DNA of 64,000 nt. Source: Pandoraea iniqua. GTDB taxonomy: Bacteria; Pseudomonadota; Gammaproteobacteria; Burkholderiales; Burkholderiaceae. The notes beneath the pieces are model-generated. The model had not been told where the DNA came from, made no database searches, and worked only from the letters and a program-made list of their open reading frames with translations. The DNA lies in contig NZ_CABPSF010000004.1 in NCBI RefSeq assembly GCF_902459685.1, positions 310,001 through 374,000 of the forward strand, in the 5' to 3' direction. Below are positions 26,793 to 36,034 of this stretch, one piece after another; position 1 is the first letter of the stretch, and each line of letters starts with the position of its first letter. A program made the position numbers and the translations under genes.

Positions 26793-26829
26793 GACGCCGG
26801 AGGCTGCCTCCGGCGTCGATTTGCGTTTT
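26793..26829. terminator. Terminator after DHA2 transporter
   Basis: GACGCCGGAGG pairs perfectly with CCTCCGGCGTC around CTG, followed by GATTTGCGTTTT. It lies between convergent genes. Confidence 0.85.
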
Positions 26830-26837
26830 CAGAAAGC

Positions 26838-27170
26838 CTAGGAAAACACAGGATTCTTGTCGGCTAGACCCACGACTTCGTCATAGATGTGGTCACGCGT
26901 TCGACCATCGACGCGTTGCCAGAGCCGGGCCAGCCAGTATTTCATCCTGAGCTTGGTGACGACGGCAGCGCTCACCGGTGTGGCAGGGAACTGGATGTTC
27001 TCGCCGACCAGCTTGCCGTCGAGATACGCGTGGGCATTGGCCCTGACGTACACCTTGGCCTGCATCAGGCTGGTAGCCCGGGAGGCGAACGCGAGATCGA
27101 GACAGGTCAGTGTCCAGACGGAATCTCGTTGCTCGCCATAGACATGAAGCAGTATGCGTTCCTTTCTCAT
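26838..27170 (-). CDS. Hypothetical 110-aa protein, possibly HicB-like fold
   Basis: A small protein I do not recognise with confidence. The N-terminal 60 residues (RILLHVYGEQRDSVW, then LTCLDLAFASRATS, then QAKVYVRANAHAYLDG) follow the strand-strand-helix pattern of HicB/DUF1902 domains, which have the layout y-x-v-DL-f-s-G-x-s-x-eA. The rest holds a Trp/Arg-rich segment. No HicA-like toxin is adjacent. GAGGAG precedes the ATG at 27170. It is convergent with the DHA2 gene and divergent from lysR. Confidence 0.6.
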   Translation of the reverse strand: MRKERILLHVYGEQRDSVWTLTCLDLAFASRATSLMQAKVYVRANAHAYLDGKLVGENIQFPATPVSAAVVTKLRMKYWLARLWQRVDGRTRDHIYDEVVGLADKNPVFS

Positions 27171-27486
27171 GATCGACTCCTCGTTGATGCGTGCATGACC
27201 GGATCTTTGGCTGATCCTCGTGGCTTTTGCGTGGGAAGTCGGTTCGCTATCGCACCGACGCGCCCGCAATTCCCCCGTACGGTCGAGGCAACGTCGGAAT
27301 CTGCTTCTCGCCTGCGGCGCTAAGACGATCAGAGACTATCGAAGAACGGCGCCATGCGATCGCGGGTGCACGTAACGACGTTATGGGCAGCGCTGGACTC
27401 CGCCCTCGGGCCGCTGACTGCTTGAAGGGGTTGGGGTATCTTATGGCGGCAAAGCAAGCCGCGGTAACTGCCGCCGACGGGACATC
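27171..27486. other. Divergent intergenic region, no gene seen
   Basis: 316 bases between the 110-aa protein and lysR. Frames here show no recognisable product. It should contain the promoters of both genes. Confidence 0.45.
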
Positions 27487-28410
27487 ATGATCACCTTCAA
27501 GCAAATCGAAGCGCTGTACTGGGCCAACAAACTCGGCACCCATGCCGCCGCCGCCGAGCGACTCCACACGACGCAGTCGGCCGTGTCCAAACGGATTACG
27601 GAAGTCGAGGAGTTCCTCGGCGTCGCGCTGTTCGACCGCAGTGGCCGCACCATGCAACTCACGGCAAAAGGCCGCGAGGTGCTGGAGGTCGGCGAAGAAA
27701 TTCTGCAACTGCGCGACCGTCTGCTCGAGCGCATGGGCAAGCCGGTGGACGTGGTCCGCCGGTATCGCATCGGGGTCACGGAGCTGATCGGCCTCACGTG
27801 GCTGCCGAAGCTGGTGCAGGAAATGCGGGAGAAGTACCCGCTCGTCTCCATCGAGCCCGAGATCGATCTCAGCACCGCGTTGATGACCAAGCTGCAACGC
27901 TCCGATATCGATCTGGCGATCATTCCGCTCACCGCCACCGGCCCCGGGTTCACCGCGGTGCCGCTCGACACGATGGCGCTCCAGTGGATGTGCAGCCCGT
28001 CGCTGACCGACACCTCGAAGACACTTTCCCTTGGCGAAATCGCGCAGCATCCGATCCTGATGCAGATCGACACCTCGGGCGTCGATGCCGTTTTCGATCG
28101 CTGGTTTCAGGCCAAGGGACTGTCGATCCGCCGGATGTACGCGGGCAACAGTCTGAGCGCCCTCAGTGCGTTGACGGTCGCCGGTTTTGGCGTGAGCTAC
28201 CTCCCCGATCTCTACTTCGGCGATCTGGTCGAGCAAGGGCTGCTCAAGCGAGTGCCGGTGGACGAGCCATTGCCGACCGTGCGCTACTACGCCGTCTATC
28301 GCAACGACGGGCCGGTGGAGTTCAGTGCCGACATAGCCGCGCTGGCGCAACGCCTGTGCGACTTCCGCAAGCCGCAGTTCACACCCCGCCCGGCGTCCCC
28401 CGCCGCCTGA
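27487..28410 (+). CDS. LysR-family regulator
   Basis: A 307-aa regulator (helix-turn-helix at residues 3-62, LGTHAAAAERLHTTQSAVSKRI; effector domain from about 90). It lies directly upstream of, and in the same direction as, the aconitase-like operon, with 150 bases between. Such regulators often respond to the pathway substrate. The substrate-binding domain carries LTWLPKLVQEMREKYPLVSIEPE. Control of the downstream operon is inferred from position. Confidence 0.9.
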   Translation: MITFKQIEALYWANKLGTHAAAAERLHTTQSAVSKRITEVEEFLGVALFDRSGRTMQLTAKGREVLEVGEEILQLRDRLLERMGKPVDVVRRYRIGVTELIGLTWLPKLVQEMREKYPLVSIEPEIDLSTALMTKLQRSDIDLAIIPLTATGPGFTAVPLDTMALQWMCSPSLTDTSKTLSLGEIAQHPILMQIDTSGVDAVFDRWFQAKGLSIRRMYAGNSLSALSALTVAGFGVSYLPDLYFGDLVEQGLLKRVPVDEPLPTVRYYAVYRNDGPVEFSADIAALAQRLCDFRKPQFTPRPASPAA

Positions 28411-28457
28411 CGTCGACTCGCCTGCCACGGGAAACGTGAAATTTTTTCCGGCTTGAA

Positions 28458-28491
28458 GACGCCTTTTTTTCGCTAGTTTCAAAAAGGCGTC
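28458..28491. repeat. 11-bp perfect inverted repeat before the hydro-lyase operon
   Basis: GACGCCTTTTT and AAAAAGGCGTC around a 12-base centre, 70 bases before the operon start. There is no T tract after the second arm, so it is not a standard terminator. It may be an operator or a structured leader element; the lysR gene ends 47 bases upstream. Confidence 0.6.
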
Positions 28492-28560
28492 GTCCCCATA
28501 CTTGTTTGCCATGGATGCCCGTTGGGTATCCGGCAATTCAGGTTTCAAGGAGTGGGGGCA

Positions 28561-29841
28561 ATGGCAGGTCAGACGCTTTCCGAAAAGTTGCTGTCCCGTA
28601 AAGCGGGCAGGGTCGTACGTGCGGGCGAGATCGCCATTTGCACGGTCGATTTCGCGCTGGGCACCGACGCATCGGTGCCGATGGCGCTCGACTATTTCGA
28701 CGCCATGGGCGGCACCGCGCCGCTGCATCCGGCGCAACTGGTGTTCGCCTTCGATCACTACGCGCCCGCGCCGTCGGCCAAGTCGGCGCTGTTACAGGCG
28801 CGTATCCGCAAGTTCGCTTCGGCCCACGCGGTCAAGGTTTTCGACGTCGGCGCCGGTATCGGCCACCAACTCATGGTGGAACAGGGCTACGCCCGCCCCG
28901 GGCGTCTGCTCGTCGGTGCCGATAGTCACTCGGTGATGTACGGCGCGGCGGGTTGTTTTGCCACCGGCATCGGCTCGTCCGATCTGGCGGCGGTCATGAT
29001 GTCCGGCAAAGTCTGGCTCAAGGTGCCCGCGAGCATTCGCGTGGAACTGGTCGGCAAACTCGCTGCCGGCGTCGGTGGCAAGGACATTGCGCTGGCGCTC
29101 GCGCGCATCCTCGGTGCCGACGGCGCGGCCTACAAGACGCTCGAATTCCACGGTGACGGCATCGCCGGGCTCGACTTCGACGATCGCCTCACGATCGCGA
29201 ACATGGTGATCGAGATGGGGGCGAAGAACGCCCTGTTCCCCGTCGATGCGACCGTGCGCGAATACCTCGCAAGCCGCCCCATGCAGGGGGTGGATGACAG
29301 CGAAGACGCACTGACGGCAGACGACGATGCGCAGTACGCCGAGCGCATCACCCTCGATCTCGCGACGGTCGAGCCCAACGTCGCCCGCCCGCATCAGGTC
29401 GATAACGTGGTCACGGTTTCCGAGCTTGAACACACGCCGATTCATATGGCGTATCTCGGCACGTGTACCGGCGGGCGTGTGAAGGACTTTCAGGAAGCGC
29501 TGGCGGTATTGCGCGCACACGGCGGCCCCGCTCCGGGCGTGCAACTGGTGGTGACCCCGGCGTCGCGCGAAATCATGGAAGCCCTTGTCCGTGGCGGCGA
29601 ACTGGCCGATTTTCTCGCCTTCGGTGCGATTGTCGTCACACCGGGATGCGGTTCGTGTTGCGGTACCGGTGGTGCGATCCCCGGCGACGGCGTCAACGTC
29701 GTGTCGACCGCCAATCGCAACTTCAAGGGCCGGATGGGCAACGCCGACGCGAACATCTATCTCGCCTCGCCGCAAGTCTGCGCCGCCAGTGCGGTGGCCG
29801 GTTATCTCGTAGCGCCATCACAGCTTGGCCATCGTTCATGA
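28561..29841 (+). CDS. Aconitase-family hydro-lyase, large subunit (LeuC-like)
   Basis: A 426-aa [4Fe-4S] hydro-lyase large subunit. Iron-sulfur cysteines appear at C302 (GTCTGG), C363 and C366 (GCGSCCG). H68-Y69 (DHY) and the VGADSHSVMYGA stretch are active-site regions. At 426 aa it resembles the shorter LeuC/homoaconitase/dimethylmaleate hydratase group rather than the about 470-aa leucine enzyme. Context (aldolase, aminotransferase, amino-acid binding protein) does not fit leucine synthesis. GGGGGCA precedes the ATG at 28561, and the stop overlaps the small subunit start (ATGA). Substrate predicted, not shown: an unsaturated dicarboxylic acid. Confidence 0.88.
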   Translation: MAGQTLSEKLLSRKAGRVVRAGEIAICTVDFALGTDASVPMALDYFDAMGGTAPLHPAQLVFAFDHYAPAPSAKSALLQARIRKFASAHAVKVFDVGAGIGHQLMVEQGYARPGRLLVGADSHSVMYGAAGCFATGIGSSDLAAVMMSGKVWLKVPASIRVELVGKLAAGVGGKDIALALARILGADGAAYKTLEFHGDGIAGLDFDDRLTIANMVIEMGAKNALFPVDATVREYLASRPMQGVDDSEDALTADDDAQYAERITLDLATVEPNVARPHQVDNVVTVSELEHTPIHMAYLGTCTGGRVKDFQEALAVLRAHGGPAPGVQLVVTPASREIMEALVRGGELADFLAFGAIVVTPGCGSCCGTGGAIPGDGVNVVSTANRNFKGRMGNADANIYLASPQVCAASAVAGYLVAPSQLGHRS

Positions 29842-30341
29842 ACGCACAAACCATTGAAGGACGCGCGCGCTGTTTCGGCGACGACGTCAATACCGATTAC
29901 ATCATCTCGTCGCGCCGCAAGCGTGACTCGCTCGATCCGCAAGTGCTGCGTCAGTACCTGTTCGAGACGACGCATCCTGACTTTGCTCAGAGCGTGCGTG
30001 TGGGCGATTTGATCGTCGCAGGCAAAAACTTCGGCTGCGGGTCGGCGATGGAAGTTGCCGTCACCGCCGTAGTCGGCGCGGGCGTGCGGGTGGTGCTGGC
30101 GCAGACCTTTGCGCGCACTTACTTCCGTAACGCGATCAACAACGGCTTGTATCCGGTGGAGTGCGATACGTCGCGCATCGGCGAGGGCGACATGGTGCGT
30201 GTCGTCTTCGGCGAGCAGACGCAAGTCTGGATCAACGACGAGACGACACCGCTGCACGGCGCGCCCATTGCGCCGGAAATTCTTCAGATTCTGAATGCCG
30301 GCGGACTGGTGCCGTATTTGCGCGAACACCGCACGCTCTGA
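29838..30341 (+). CDS. Aconitase-family hydro-lyase, small subunit (LeuD-like)
   Basis: A 167-aa swivelling-domain subunit that closes over the substrate in the large subunit. FGDDVNTDYIISS (residues 13-25) and FGCGSAMEVAVTA are the family marks. Two specificity regions are unusual: the YLRx loop of isopropylmalate isomerase and homoaconitase is replaced by SRRKRDSL, and the substrate-arginine motif FGCGSSREHA is replaced by FGCGSAMEVA. Together these argue against an isopropylmalate substrate. It is coupled to the large subunit by a 4-base overlap. Confidence 0.87.
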   Translation: MNAQTIEGRARCFGDDVNTDYIISSRRKRDSLDPQVLRQYLFETTHPDFAQSVRVGDLIVAGKNFGCGSAMEVAVTAVVGAGVRVVLAQTFARTYFRNAINNGLYPVECDTSRIGEGDMVRVVFGEQTQVWINDETTPLHGAPIAPEILQILNAGGLVPYLREHRTL

Positions 30342-30381
30342 CGGCACACCCAAAAGCTTCCATCGCTTCAATGAGGACACC

Positions 30382-31062
30382 ATGAACGAACACAACCAAG
30401 CGGGATTTCGCGTGCTGCCGATGCCGGCGCCGATCCCTGCCGACATTCTCGACGCCTACGCCAACATCGTCACGTCGCACATCAGCGACAGCATGCAGCG
30501 CATTTGCGGCGTGCAGGGACTGCGCCCGTATCACGCGGGCAAGCGCCTCGTCGGCCGCGCGATCACCGTGAAGGTGCGCCCCGGCGACAACATGATGATC
30601 CACAAGGCGATGGATATGGCAGCGCCCGGCGACGTGATCGTGGTCGATGCGAGCGGCGACGTGACGCAGGCCCTGATCGGCGAGTTGATGCAGATTCACG
30701 CGGAAGTGCGGGGGATTGCCGGCTTCGTGATCGATGGTGCTGTGCGTGATATCGGCGCATTTCGCGCGGCCGACTTCCCCTGCTATGCACGCGGCAACAC
30801 ACACCGTGGGCCGTTCAAGGAAGGGCCGGGCGAAGTCAACGTGCCGGTGAGCATCGGCGGTCTGGTCATCAATGCCGGCGACCTCATCGTCGGCGATGAA
30901 GACGGTGTGGTCGCCGTGCCGCCCGATCAATGGACCTACGTGCTCGGCAAGGCGCGCGAGCAGGCCGCCCGCGAGGAGCAGCGCAAGACGGCGATTCGCG
31001 CCGGCAAGGACAAGCGCGACTGGATCGACGAGCGTCTGCGCAAGCTCGGCGTGATCGCCTGA
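30382..31062 (+). CDS. RraA-like aldolase (HMG/CHA aldolase family)
   Basis: A 226-aa protein of the RraA/HMG-aldolase fold. These class II metal-dependent enzymes cleave 4-hydroxy-4-methyl-2-oxoglutarate to two pyruvates, or 4-carboxy-4-hydroxy-2-oxoadipate to pyruvate and oxaloacetate. The key Arg-Asp pair is R122-D123 in DGAVRDIGAF, and the conserved GDVIVVDASGD and DGVVAVPP stretches are present. It is longer than the RNase E inhibitor RraA (about 160 aa) and has the C-terminal extension of true aldolases. It follows the hydro-lyase genes by 40 bases. The hydro-lyase could supply its tertiary-alcohol substrate. Confidence 0.88.
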   Translation: MNEHNQAGFRVLPMPAPIPADILDAYANIVTSHISDSMQRICGVQGLRPYHAGKRLVGRAITVKVRPGDNMMIHKAMDMAAPGDVIVVDASGDVTQALIGELMQIHAEVRGIAGFVIDGAVRDIGAFRAADFPCYARGNTHRGPFKEGPGEVNVPVSIGGLVINAGDLIVGDEDGVVAVPPDQWTYVLGKAREQAAREEQRKTAIRAGKDKRDWIDERLRKLGVIA

Positions 31063-31125
31063 GCGCCTGAACGCTTCTCCGCCGTCCTGCTTTCCCGTCC
31101 CCCATTTCTACGGAATCGAAACATT

Positions 31126-32328
31126 ATGAGTTTGTTGGCTACCCGCATGGGCCGGATTAAACCGTCACCCAGCTCCATGGCAACCGGCCGCGTCAAGACA
31201 CTGCGCGCGCAGGGCAGAAACATCATCGGGCTCACCGCCGGTGAACCCGACTTCGATACGCCCGATCACATCATCGAAGCCGCATACGCCGCGATGAAGG
31301 CCGGCAAGACCCGCTATACGGTGGTCGACGGCACGCCGGAACTCAAGCAGGCGATCTGCGAAAAATTCCGCCGCGAGAACGGGCTCGACTACGGCATGGA
31401 TCAGGTGACGGTCGCCAACGGCGGCAAGCAGATCATCTTCAATGCCCTGACGAGTACCGTCGACGAAGGTGACGAGGTCATCATCGCCGCGCCGTACTGG
31501 GTGTCGTATCCGGACATGACGCTGCTCAACGGCGGTACACCGGTAATCGTCGATTGCCGCGCCGAAGACGGCTACAAGCTCACGGCGGCGCAGCTCGAAG
31601 CCGCCATCACGCCGCGCACCAAGTGGGTGATTCTGAATTCGCCGTGCAACCCGACGGGCGCGACCTACACCCGCGAAGAGTTGCGCAGCCTCGGCGACGT
31701 GGTGACGAAGTACCCGAACGTGATGGTGCTCACCGACGACATCTACGAATACCTGATTTACGACGGCGAGGCGTTCTTCACGTTTGCGCAGGTCAACCCG
31801 CATCTGCTGGAGCGCACGCTGACGGTGAACGGCGTTTCCAAGGCGTACGCCATGACGGGCTGGCGCATCGGTTTCGCGGGCGGCCCGCGCGACTTGATCA
31901 AGGCGATTGCCAAGCTTCAGTCGCAGAGCACCAGCAGCCCGTCCGCCATCAGTCAGGCGGGCGCGTTGGCCGCGCTCACCGGCACGCGTGATTTTCTCGA
32001 GGAATGGAAAGCCCAGTACACCGCGCGCCGCGATCTCGTGGTCGAGCAACTCAACGCGGTTGAGGGGCTGCACTGCGCGAAGCCGGTCGGCGCGTTCTAC
32101 GCCTACCCGTCGTGCGCCGGTGTGATCGGCAAGAGGACGCCGGAAGGGAAGGTCATCAACAACGACACCGATTTCATTCTCTATTTGCTCGACACGCAGG
32201 ACGTCGCGGTGATTCAGGGCGAAGCCTTCGGTATCTCGCCGGCATTTCGGCTCTCGTTTGCCACGTCGATGGAAAACCTGCGCGAAGCGTGCGCGCGAAT
32301 CGCGCGGGCGTGTGCTGCGCTGACGTGA
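31126..32328 (+). CDS. Class I/II PLP aminotransferase (AspC-like)
   Basis: A 400-aa fold-type I aminotransferase that exchanges an amino acid and a 2-oxo acid with pyridoxal phosphate. Visible: ANGGKQIIFN, the substrate-binding NPTG (175-178), LTDDIYEYL, the PLP lysine K239 in VNGVSKAYAMTGWRIG, and the carboxylate-binding Arg in SPAFRLSFATS near residue 378. It resembles the thermophilic-type aspartate/prephenate aminotransferases. Its place after the aldolase suggests it turns a glutamate-like amino acid into the 2-oxo acid used upstream in the pathway. Operon spacing is 63 bases. Confidence 0.9.
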   Translation: MSLLATRMGRIKPSPSSMATGRVKTLRAQGRNIIGLTAGEPDFDTPDHIIEAAYAAMKAGKTRYTVVDGTPELKQAICEKFRRENGLDYGMDQVTVANGGKQIIFNALTSTVDEGDEVIIAAPYWVSYPDMTLLNGGTPVIVDCRAEDGYKLTAAQLEAAITPRTKWVILNSPCNPTGATYTREELRSLGDVVTKYPNVMVLTDDIYEYLIYDGEAFFTFAQVNPHLLERTLTVNGVSKAYAMTGWRIGFAGGPRDLIKAIAKLQSQSTSSPSAISQAGALAALTGTRDFLEEWKAQYTARRDLVVEQLNAVEGLHCAKPVGAFYAYPSCAGVIGKRTPEGKVINNDTDFILYLLDTQDVAVIQGEAFGISPAFRLSFATSMENLREACARIARACAALT

Positions 32329-32421
32329 TGACGCGTCGAGCGTTCCATGCGTTCCGGGCATCTGCATTCCCTTCTGCAAAACCATAAGTAACCGCTTTCG
32401 ATGGCGGGTGGAGACGACAAG

Positions 32422-33324
32422 ATGAAGTACATGAGCTACGGGGTTGTGTTGTTGGCGCTGATGAGCGGTGTGGCGAATACCCAGGCTGCCACGCCGCTCA
32501 CCGGGTCTCTGAAGAAGATCAAAGAGAACAATGTCATCGTGCTGGGCAATCGCGAGTCGTCGGTGCCGTATTCGTACTACGACAACGGCCAGAACGTGAT
32601 TGGTTACTCGCAAGAGATCGCCTTGCAGATCGTGGAGGCGATCAAGAAGGAGATCGACGCGCCCGGCTTGCAGGTGCGCATGATGCCGATTACCGCGCAG
32701 AACCGCATTCCGCTGGTGCAAAGCGGCACGATCAATCTGGAGTGTGGCGGCACGACGAACAACGCGGAACGCCGCAAGCAGGTCGAGTTTTCGAACACGA
32801 TCTCGATTACGGAAACGCGCCTGCTGACGAAGCGCACCTCGGGCATCCGGTCGTTCAACGATATCGAAGGCAAGACCGTTGCGGTGACCGCAGGGACGAC
32901 CTCCGAGCGCTATTTGCGCAAGAAGATCGCCGAAGCGAAGCTGAATGTGATGATCGTGGCGGCCACCGATCACGCGCAGGGATTCATGATGGTGCAGCAG
33001 GGCCGCGCGGCCGCGTTCTTCATGGACTCGGACGTGCTGTCGGCGGAGAAGGCCAAGGCGAGCAAGTCGGATGACTACATCATCACCGGCGAGCCGCAGA
33101 CGTTCGAAGCGATTGCCTGCATGCTGCCCAAGAACGATCCGGCGTTGAAGGCCATCGTCGACAAGACGATTGCCCGCATCCAGACGAGCGGTGAAGCCTA
33201 CAAGCTGTATCAGAAGTGGTTTATGTCGCCGATTCCGCCGCAGAACATCAACCTGAATCTGCCGCTGAGCCAGAAGCTGAAGTCGGTGTTCGAGACACCG
33301 AACGACGTGTCGTTGGACGACTAA
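32422..33324 (+). CDS. Periplasmic amino-acid-binding protein (GltI-like)
   Basis: A 300-aa ABC solute-binding protein of family 3. A signal peptide (residues about 1-23, ending NTQA) precedes the bilobed domain: GNRESSVPYSYYDNGQNVIGYSQEIA, MPITAQNRIPLVQSGTINLECGGTTNN and KTVAVTAGTTSERYL, all typical of glutamate/aspartate-binding GltI. No permease or ATPase genes follow, so it would use components encoded elsewhere. Being the last gene of a catabolic operon, it likely captures the pathway's amino-acid substrate. A short alternative start at 32401 exists; the ATG at 32422 gives a clean leader. Confidence 0.9.
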   Translation: MKYMSYGVVLLALMSGVANTQAATPLTGSLKKIKENNVIVLGNRESSVPYSYYDNGQNVIGYSQEIALQIVEAIKKEIDAPGLQVRMMPITAQNRIPLVQSGTINLECGGTTNNAERRKQVEFSNTISITETRLLTKRTSGIRSFNDIEGKTVAVTAGTTSERYLRKKIAEAKLNVMIVAATDHAQGFMMVQQGRAAAFFMDSDVLSAEKAKASKSDDYIITGEPQTFEAIACMLPKNDPALKAIVDKTIARIQTSGEAYKLYQKWFMSPIPPQNINLNLPLSQKLKSVFETPNDVSLDD

Positions 33325-33368
33325 GAGGAAGCTGACGCCCCGGTCTTTTCCGTCGTCGCTGCGCAAAT

Positions 33369-33405
33369 AAAAAGCGCCCCGAGTTTTCACTCGGGGCGCT
33401 TTTTT
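33369..33405. terminator. Bidirectional terminator between binding-protein gene and acnB
   Basis: AAAAAGCGCCCCGAG pairs with CTCGGGGCGCTTTTTT-type sequence around TTTTCA, with A and T tracts on both sides. It serves both convergent genes. Confidence 0.93.
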
Positions 33406-33448
33406 CGATGCTACGGCGCCACCTGCACGCCGTAACCCGACCGCAGGC

Positions 33449-36034
33449 TTACGCCTTGACGGTGTCGGCCACTTCCTTGAAGTCTTCGATCTGGTCGAAG
33501 TTCATGTACTTGTAGATCTTGTCGCTGTTGGCGCTCAGCACGCCCATGTCGGCCATGTACTCTTCCTTGCTCGGAATCTTGCCCAGACGCGAGCAGATTG
33601 CCGCCAGTTCCGCCGAGCCAAGATACACGTTCGTGTTCTTGCCCAGACGGTTCGGGAAGTTGCGGGTCGAGGTCGACATGACCGTCGCACCTTCGCGCAC
33701 TTGTGCCTGATTACCCATGCACAGCGAGCAGCCCGGCGCTTCGGTACGCGCACCGGCAGTGCCGAAAACGCCGTAATGGCCTTCTTCGGTCAACTGCTTC
33801 TGGTCCATCTTGGTCGGCGGGGCGACCCACAGCTTGACCGGAATGTCGCGCTTGCCTTCGAGCAGCTTCGAGGCCGCACGGAAGTGACCGATGTTGGTCA
33901 TGCACGAGCCGATGAACACTTCGTCGATCTTGGCGCCGGCCACATCCGACAGCGTCTTCACGTCGTCCGGATCGTTCGGGCAGGCCACGATCGGCTCGTG
34001 AATGTCGGCCAGATCGATCTCGATCACCGCAGCGTATTCGGCATCGGCGTCCGGGCCCAGCAGTTGCGGGTCGGCCAGCCATTGCTCCATCGCCGAGATA
34101 CGGCGCTGGATGCTGCGCGGGTCTTGGTAGCCTTCGGCGATCATCCACTTCAGCAGCGTGATGTTGCTGGTGATGTACTCGATGATCGGTGCCTTGTTCA
34201 GGTGAACCGTGCAACCGGCGGCCGAGCGCTCTGCCGAGGCGTCCGACAGTTCGAACGCTTGCTCGACCTTCAGATCGGGCAGGCCTTCGATTTCAAGAAT
34301 GCGGCCCGAGAAGATGTTCTTCTTGCCTTGCTTGGCGACCGTCAGCATGCCTTGCTTGATGGCGTACAGCGGAATGGCGTTGACCAGATCGCGCAGCGTC
34401 ACGCCCGGTTGCATCTTGCCCTTGAAGCGGACCAGCACCGATTCCGGCATGTCCAGCGGCATCGTGCCGGTGGCAGCGGCGAAGGCGACCAGACCCGACC
34501 CTGCCGGGAAGCTGATGCCGATCGGGAAGCGGGTGTGCGAGTCGCCGCCGGTGCCGACGGTGTCGGGCAGCAGCATGCGGTTCAGCCACGAGTGGATCAC
34601 GCCGTCGCCCGGACGCAGGGCGATACCGCCGCGCGTGCTGATGAAGTTCGGCAGCGTGCGGTGCGTCTTCACGTCCACCGGCTTCGGATACGCCGAGGTG
34701 TGGCAGAACGACTGCATGACGAGGTCGGCCGAGAAGCCCAGGCAGGCCAGATCCTTCAGTTCGTCACGGGTCATCGGGCCCGTGGTGTCTTGCGAGCCGA
34801 CCGAGGTCATCTTCGGTTCGCAGTACGTGCCCGGACGCACGCCTTGACCTTCCGGCAGGCCGCACGCGCGGCCAACCATCTTCTGGGCCAGCGAGAAGCC
34901 ACGGCCGCTGTCGACCGGTTGCTGCGGCAGGCGGAACAGGGTCGACGGGGCCAGACCCAGTGCTTCACGTGCCTTGGCGGTCAGGCCACGGCCGATGATC
35001 AGGGGAATACGGCCACCGGCGCGCACTTCGTCGAACAGCACGTCGGACTTGACCTGGAACTCGGCGATCACTTCGCCGTTCTTGAGGGCCTTGCCGTCGT
35101 ACGGGCGCAGTTCAACCACGTCGCCCATTTCCATTTGCGACACGTCGAGTTCGATCGGCAGGGCGCCGGCGTCTTCCATCGTGTTGTAGAAGATCGGGGC
35201 GATCTTGCTGCCCAGACACACGCCGCCGAAACGCTTGTTCGGCACGAACGGGATGTCTTCGCCCGTGAACCACAGCACCGAGTTGGTCGCCGACTTGCGC
35301 GAGGAGCCCGTGCCGACCACATCGCCCACGTAGGCGACCAGATGGCCCTTGTCCTTCAGCGATTCGATGAACTTGATGGGGCCGCGCTTGCCGTCTTCTT
35401 CCGGGGTGATGCCGGGACGCGTGTTCTTCAACATGGCCAGCGCGTGCAGCGGGATGTCCGGGCGCGTGGTGGCGTCAGGGGCCGGCGACAGGTCGTCGGT
35501 GTTGGTCTCGCCCGTGACCTTGAACACGGTGATCGTCAGGCTTTGCGGCACTTCCGGACGGCTGGTGAACCACTCGGCGTCAGCCCAGCTTTGCAGCACG
35601 GCGCGCGCGTTGGCGTTGCCCTTGTCGGCCAGTTCCTTGACGTCGTGGAACTGATCGAACATCAGCAGGGTTTTCTTCAGCGCGTCGGCAGCCACGGTAC
35701 CCACTTCGGCGTCGGCGAGCAACTCGATCAGCGGGGCGATGTTGTAGCCGCCCAGCATCGTGCCGAGCAATTCGGTCGCGCGGGCGCGCGAGATCAGCGC
35801 GCACGGCGTCTGACCCTTGGCCACGGCGGCCAGGAAACCGGCCTTCACGCGGGCGGCTTCATCCACGCCGGCGGGCACACGGTGGGTAATCAGATCGACC
35901 AGCGTCTGTTCTTCGCCGGCGGGGGGATTCGTCAGCAGTTCCACCAGTTCGGCGGTCTGTTGAGCCGACAGCGGCAGGGGAGGAATACCGAGTGCGGCGC
36001 GTTCGGCCACGTGAGCACGAAAGTTTTCAAGCAT
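33449..36034 (-). CDS. acnB: Aconitate hydratase B
   Basis: Bifunctional aconitase / 2-methylisocitrate dehydratase of the TCA and methylcitrate cycles; cytosolic [4Fe-4S] enzyme. The 861-aa length and order match AcnB: N-terminal HEAT-like domain (1-160), swivelling domain ([18 protein letters not shown]), then the catalytic domains with [22 protein letters not shown] and the cluster motif [10 protein letters not shown]. It stands alone with a good sigma-70-like promoter upstream. Expected to be the housekeeping aconitase. Confidence 0.97.
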   Translation of the reverse strand: MLENFRAHVAERAALGIPPLPLSAQQTAELVELLTNPPAGEEQTLVDLITHRVPAGVDEAARVKAGFLAAVAKGQTPCALISRARATELLGTMLGGYNIAPLIELLADAEVGTVAADALKKTLLMFDQFHDVKELADKGNANARAVLQSWADAEWFTSRPEVPQSLTITVFKVTGETNTDDLSPAPDATTRPDIPLHALAMLKNTRPGITPEEDGKRGPIKFIESLKDKGHLVAYVGDVVGTGSSRKSATNSVLWFTGEDIPFVPNKRFGGVCLGSKIAPIFYNTMEDAGALPIELDVSQMEMGDVVELRPYDGKALKNGEVIAEFQVKSDVLFDEVRAGGRIPLIIGRGLTAKAREALGLAPSTLFRLPQQPVDSGRGFSLAQKMVGRACGLPEGQGVRPGTYCEPKMTSVGSQDTTGPMTRDELKDLACLGFSADLVMQSFCHTSAYPKPVDVKTHRTLPNFISTRGGIALRPGDGVIHSWLNRMLLPDTVGTGGDSHTRFPIGISFPAGSGLVAFAAATGTMPLDMPESVLVRFKGKMQPGVTLRDLVNAIPLYAIKQGMLTVAKQGKKNIFSGRILEIEGLPDLKVEQAFELSDASAERSAAGCTVHLNKAPIIEYITSNITLLKWMIAEGYQDPRSIQRRISAMEQWLADPQLLGPDADAEYAAVIEIDLADIHEPIVACPNDPDDVKTLSDVAGAKIDEVFIGSCMTNIGHFRAASKLLEGKRDIPVKLWVAPPTKMDQKQLTEEGHYGVFGTAGARTEAPGCSLCMGNQAQVREGATVMSTSTRNFPNRLGKNTNVYLGSAELAAICSRLGKIPSKEEYMADMGVLSANSDKIYKYMNFDQIEDFKEVADTVKA

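Noticed and set aside
28561-30341. Assignment of the LeuC/LeuD-like pair as leucine-biosynthesis leuCD
   Set aside because: No leuA or leuB beside it, shortened large subunit, rewritten specificity loops in the small subunit, and catabolic neighbours.
31165-33390. A 741-codon minus-strand frame opposite the aminotransferase and binding-protein genes
   Set aside because: Shadow frame with biased composition; sense genes have ribosome sites and complete domains.
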